Positions 38,260 to 41,032 of a stretch of 41,032 nt of DNA are shown here, in pieces. A model generated the notes under the pieces. It saw only the letters and a list, made by a program, of their open reading frames with translations. It was not told the DNA's origin and searched no databases. The translations under genes and the position numbers were made by a program. Within the stretch, counting starts at the first letter, position 1. Every line of letters begins with the position of its first letter. This DNA is from Gloeomargarita sp. SKYG116 (lineage in GTDB: Bacteria > Cyanobacteriota > Cyanobacteriia > Gloeomargaritales > Gloeomargaritaceae), in NCBI GenBank assembly GCA_025056115.1, contig JANWVM010000013.1, positions 11,110 through 52,141 of the forward strand. Direction: 5' to 3'.

Positions 38260-38537
38260 ATCACGACCCTCTGGTGGATTTTCTCCGGCAGTATGCACCG
38301 AGCGCGCCTCCTCCCCATCCTGCTCTGGAATCGCGCATTCTCACCTGTATCACCCGACCCCAGCCACGACCGGTCTGGTGTTGGTTCCCGTCGGTGCTGG
38401 CGGTGACGGTGGTTTCTTTGGGACTGGGGATGGCGTCCGCCCATTTCCTGCAACCCAACCCGGCCCAGGTTGCCGAACTGGAAGCGTGGATTGAAGCGCA
38501 GTGGAGTCAGCCCGATGACTGGTGGACCTTGCAGTGA
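38256..38537 (+). CDS. Small membrane-anchored candidate anti-sigma factor
   Basis: A 93-aa protein that starts in the ATGA overlap of the sigma gene. The cytoplasmic N-terminus (residues 1-40) ends in a single transmembrane segment (SVLAVTVVSLGLGMASAHFL, about 46-66), followed by a short acidic, Trp-rich periplasmic tail. There is no HxxxCxxC zinc anti-sigma motif. Position and topology suggest it holds the sigma factor at the membrane; this is inferred, not shown by a domain match. The SD-like sequence AAGGAG (38242-38247) lies in the end of the sigma gene. Confidence 0.72.
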   Translation: MNHDPLVDFLRQYAPSAPPPHPALESRILTCITRPQPRPVWCWFPSVLAVTVVSLGLGMASAHFLQPNPAQVAELEAWIEAQWSQPDDWWTLQ

Positions 38538-38558
38538 CCTGAATTCGCGTGCTATGGT
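38529..38558 (+). promoter_or_regulatory. Candidate promoter of rpsO
   Basis: TTGCAG (38529-38534), 18-bp spacer, TATGGT (38553-38558), 31 bp before the rpsO ATG. The -35 lies in the last codons of the preceding gene. It would let rpsO-pam68 be expressed apart from sigG. Confidence 0.35.
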
Positions 38559-38589
38559 AATTAACTGCTACATTTGATTGGCGACCTTC

Positions 38590-38868
38590 ATGAGTCTACT
38601 GCAGGAGCAGAAGCAGCAGATTATTAACGAGTACCAGGTGCATGCCACCGATACGGGTTCGCCGGAGGTACAGATTGCTCTCCTGAGTGCGCGGATCAAT
38701 CAACTCAGCGAGCACCTGCGTACCCACAAGAAAGATTACGCTTCGCAGCGAGGGTTACTCAAGCTCATTAGCCAACGGCGACAATTGCTGTTGTACCTGC
38801 GCAAGCATCACTACGACCGTTACGAAAGTCTCGTGCAACGATTGGGCATTCGCGGGTTGCGGGCTTAG
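38590..38868 (+). CDS. rpsO: 30S ribosomal protein S15
   Basis: Ribosomal protein uS15, 92 aa from ATG 38590, a primary binder of 16S rRNA in the central domain. Family motifs: [39 protein letters not shown] and [19 protein letters not shown]. An upstream in-frame GTG/TTG extension to 38578 is not needed. It is followed after 3 bp by pam68. Putting a ribosomal protein next to the photosystem II assembly factor is common in cyanobacteria. Confidence 0.96.
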   Translation: MSLLQEQKQQIINEYQVHATDTGSPEVQIALLSARINQLSEHLRTHKKDYASQRGLLKLISQRRQLLLYLRKHHYDRYESLVQRLGIRGLRA

Positions 38869-38871
38869 AGT

Positions 38872-39279
38872 ATGGCGAAAAAATCCCGGCGGGTTGGGAA
38901 AAATGAAAGGCCTGCGCCCCAAAAGCGGGGATGGCAGCAGATAGAAGAACCGGGGATGCCCAAGGTGGTGAGCGACCGGATGCTGCGGCGCATGGCGGTG
39001 TTTTGCGGTACTCCCACGGCTTTGGGGTTGGCCGCATTTCCCACGAGCTATTTACTCCTCCAGCAAGGCATCAAAATACCAGTGCCGGTAGTCGTACTGA
39101 TCACGCTAGGGTTGTTTGGCCTAGGGATGCTGGGGTTGAGCTACGGGATTTTATCAGCGTCCTGGGATGCCGACCGGGTAGGGCACTGGTTGGGCTGGCA
39201 AGAATTTCGCACCAATTGGGGACGCCTGCGGGCCGGTTGGGCCAATATCAAAGCAAAACGTAACAATTCTGCCGCGTAA
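38872..39279 (+). CDS. pam68: Photosystem II assembly factor Pam68
   Basis: A 135-aa thylakoid membrane protein that aids assembly of the photosystem II reaction centre and CP47 chlorophyll loading. A basic N-terminus (AKKSRRVGKNERPAPQKRG) is followed by SDRMLRRMAVFCGTPTALGL, two transmembrane segments (about residues 45-68 and 72-98), and the conserved tail SASWDADRVGHWLGWQEFRT. It is 3 bp downstream of rpsO and likely cotranscribed. The length is short, as expected for the bacterial protein; plant PAM68 has a longer N-terminus. Confidence 0.9.
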   Translation: MAKKSRRVGKNERPAPQKRGWQQIEEPGMPKVVSDRMLRRMAVFCGTPTALGLAAFPTSYLLLQQGIKIPVPVVVLITLGLFGLGMLGLSYGILSASWDADRVGHWLGWQEFRTNWGRLRAGWANIKAKRNNSAA

Positions 39280-39332
39280 GTCCCCCTGTTCGTTACAATA
39301 CAAAAACGGTGTAGTGCATTGACCCCACGGCC

Positions 39333-40391
39333 ATGATCATTGTGATGCAACCCGGCGCGCCGGAATTGGAAATTGAGCGAATCAGCGAAGAACTGCGTTC
39401 TTGGGGATTGAATCCTGAAAAGATTGTGGGACAGTACAAGGTCGTGATTGGGCTCGTGGGGGAAACCGCCCAACTGCAACCAGAACGCATTCAGGAACTC
39501 AGTCCGTGGATCGAAGATGTGGTGCGGGTGGAACAACCCTTTAAGCGGGCCAGCCGGGAATATCGCCACGGGCAACCCAGCGAGATTGCGGTGGAAACGC
39601 CCAATGGTACGGTAGTCTTCGGGGAAACCCAGCCAGTTGTGGTGGTGGCCGGCCCCTGCTCAGTGGAAAATGAGGAAATGATTATCGAAACGGCGCTACG
39701 GGTGAAAGCAGCGGGAGCCAAGATGTTGCGAGGCGGCGCTTACAAGCCCCGGACATCTCCCTATGCGTTCCAGGGCCACGGCGAGAGTGCGTTGGAGTTG
39801 CTAGCGGCAGCACGGGCGGCTTCGGGTTTAGGGGTGATTACGGAAGTGATGGACGCCGCCGATATTGAGAAAGTAGCGCAAGTGGCGGACGTACTACAAG
39901 TGGGTGCCCGCAATATGCAGAATTTTTCCTTGCTGAAGAAAATTGGCGCCCAAGACAAGCCAGTGCTTTTGAAGCGGGGGATGTCGGCCACGATTGAGGA
40001 GTGGTTGATGGCGGCAGAGTACATCCTGGCGGCGGGCAACCCCAAAGTGATCCTGTGCGAGCGGGGCATTCGCACCTTTGACCATCGTTACACCCGTAAC
40101 ACCTTGGATTTAGCGGCCATCCCCGTACTGCGTAAACTCACGCACCTGCCCATCATGATTGACCCTAGCCACGGTACGGGTAAATCTGAGTACGTGCCGG
40201 CGATGGCAATGGCGGCGGTGGCAGCAGGGGCGGATGCATTGATGATTGAGGTGCATCCCAATCCGTCCAAAGCGCTCTCCGACGGCCCCCAATCCCTGAC
40301 GCCTGAACGCTTTGACCGGTTGATGCGCGAAGAACTGGCGGTGATTGGGCAAGCCGTGGGTCGTTGGCCGAAGGTGCCCGTGGCAGTGTAG
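39333..40391 (+). CDS. aroF: 3-deoxy-7-phosphoheptulonate (DAHP) synthase, type I-beta
   Basis: First step of the shikimate pathway, joining phosphoenolpyruvate and erythrose 4-phosphate. The 352-aa product has a ferredoxin-like N-terminal regulatory domain (residues 1-80, [20 protein letters not shown]), as in the Thermotoga-type enzymes inhibited by aromatic amino acids, then the barrel. Motifs: [58 protein letters not shown] and [20 protein letters not shown] box at 39294-39299 lies 34 bp upstream. Confidence 0.95.
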   Translation: MIIVMQPGAPELEIERISEELRSWGLNPEKIVGQYKVVIGLVGETAQLQPERIQELSPWIEDVVRVEQPFKRASREYRHGQPSEIAVETPNGTVVFGETQPVVVVAGPCSVENEEMIIETALRVKAAGAKMLRGGAYKPRTSPYAFQGHGESALELLAAARAASGLGVITEVMDAADIEKVAQVADVLQVGARNMQNFSLLKKIGAQDKPVLLKRGMSATIEEWLMAAEYILAAGNPKVILCERGIRTFDHRYTRNTLDLAAIPVLRKLTHLPIMIDPSHGTGKSEYVPAMAMAAVAAGADALMIEVHPNPSKALSDGPQSLTPERFDRLMREELAVIGQAVGRWPKVPVAV

Positions 40392-40468
40392 AGCAAGGGC
40401 TTGCCTTTGCAGTACAAGCTGAGAGCAGCTAGCCTAGGATAAAAAGCATCTAAACACCGAGAAGCTGC

Positions 40469-41032
40469 ATGGGTCCCTCCATTGTTCCTGGCAATCGTCC
40501 CCTGTCTTCGTGGCAACAAAGGGCGCTAGCGTGGGTTGGTCGCTGGGGCGGTCGCGATGTGGTGCTGGCCGTTGACCTCACAGAAAGCGTGGGTCTGAAC
40601 GATGCAGGGCGGCTTCACCTGCGCCAGATTGTGGAGAAAACTCTGGACAAAGGGCATAACTTACACGTCATTCCTTTCGCAACCAGCGTACACTCCCCTC
40701 AGGTCTTTCACTACCAGGGCCCCGAAGATATTCCCAAAATCTTGGCTGCGGTGCCCATGAGTCCCGGACCCGAACAGGGAACCGATATCAAGTGTGCGGA
40801 ACTTGCTATTTATCGGTATCTAGCAGAGCTGAATCAGCAGCGTCTGCAACAAGGTCAACCCATTAAAGCCCAGTCGGTCGTCTGGGTGACCGACGCACCT
40901 TTGCATCTTCCCCAAGGCAAGGAGTGGGTAGAAGCACCCAACAGTCCTTGCGGCTTAGCCGACCAACCCCTAGCTGCGGAGCGCGACCGCTGGCTGGCGG
41001 TGCTCCCTATGTCCTTACGCCAGATGCCAGTT
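40469..41032 (+). CDS. VWA-domain protein, C-terminus cut by window edge
   Basis: Open frame from ATG 40469 to the right edge, 188 residues seen. Near the N-terminus DVVLAVDLTESVGLND resembles a von Willebrand A domain metal site (DxTxS instead of DxSxS), and later QSVVWVTDAPLHLP fits the domain's last strands. No signal peptide is visible. Function unknown; VWA proteins often act in protein complexes or stress systems. The missing C-terminus may hold further domains. Confidence 0.75.
   Translation, partial: MGPSIVPGNRPLSSWQQRALAWVGRWGGRDVVLAVDLTESVGLNDAGRLHLRQIVEKTLDKGHNLHVIPFATSVHSPQVFHYQGPEDIPKILAAVPMSPGPEQGTDIKCAELAIYRYLAELNQQRLQQGQPIKAQSVVWVTDAPLHLPQGKEWVEAPNSPCGLADQPLAAERDRWLAVLPMSLRQMPV

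Overview
The window is a gene-dense stretch of a cyanobacterial chromosome. Several families are restricted to cyanobacteria or strongly typical of them: the alkane pair acyl-ACP reductase plus aldehyde deformylating oxygenase, the carboxysome shell protein CcmP, cytochrome cM, a pantoate ligase/cytidylate kinase fusion, Pam68, a SigG-type sigma factor with a small membrane partner, and several small cyanobacteria-only families. I cannot name the species. The moderately GC-rich sequence, short intergenic gaps and many overlapping gene ends fit a compact genome, possibly a unicellular or early-branching lineage; this is inference only.

Layout. 1-5.8 kb: peroxiredoxin (cut by the left edge), three small hypothetical genes, mraY, acetyl-CoA synthetase, a thioredoxin and a VanY-type peptidase. 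5.9-7.1 kb: a tandem array of three paralogous coiled-coil genes; the first is broken by a 4-nt deletion and the third contains an 84-bp DNA repeat. 7.1-7.4 kb: a 285-bp leader with two strong inverted repeats. 7.4-15.1 kb: a pseudopilin operon of the hormogonium-polysaccharide (Hps) type, with a giant HpsA, then HpsB, HpsC and a GspH/FimT-like pseudopilin. 15.1-16.6 kb: a DUF29 protein, an ABC ATPase without a visible permease, and a 51-aa DUF2256-like zinc-ribbon gene that overlaps both of its neighbours. 16.6-25.7 kb: GDP-fucose synthase, S-adenosylhomocysteinase plus a membrane-anchored FKBP, a GNAT-like protein, a DUF3177-like membrane protein with a small conserved partner, and a packed minus-strand operon (rlpA, panC-cmk, PIN/TRAM protein, DUF1643-like protein). 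25.8-30.2 kb: purM, tldD, a flavoprotein and rplI. 30.4-34 kb: cytM, an FMN flavoprotein, ccmP, ado, aar and tRNA-Thr. 34-41 kb: a 2OG-Fe(II) oxygenase, a small conserved protein, cysK, pyrG, sigG with its candidate anti-sigma factor, rpsO, pam68, aroF and a VWA protein cut by the right edge.

Most genes are housekeeping genes. The accessory part is 5.9-15.1 kb: a surface pseudopilin system preceded on the same strand by a modular coiled-coil array whose copies differ by modules of 14, 21 or 28 residues, all whole numbers of heptads. This array, its decaying first copy and the structured leader before hpsA are the least explained features and the best candidates for something undescribed.
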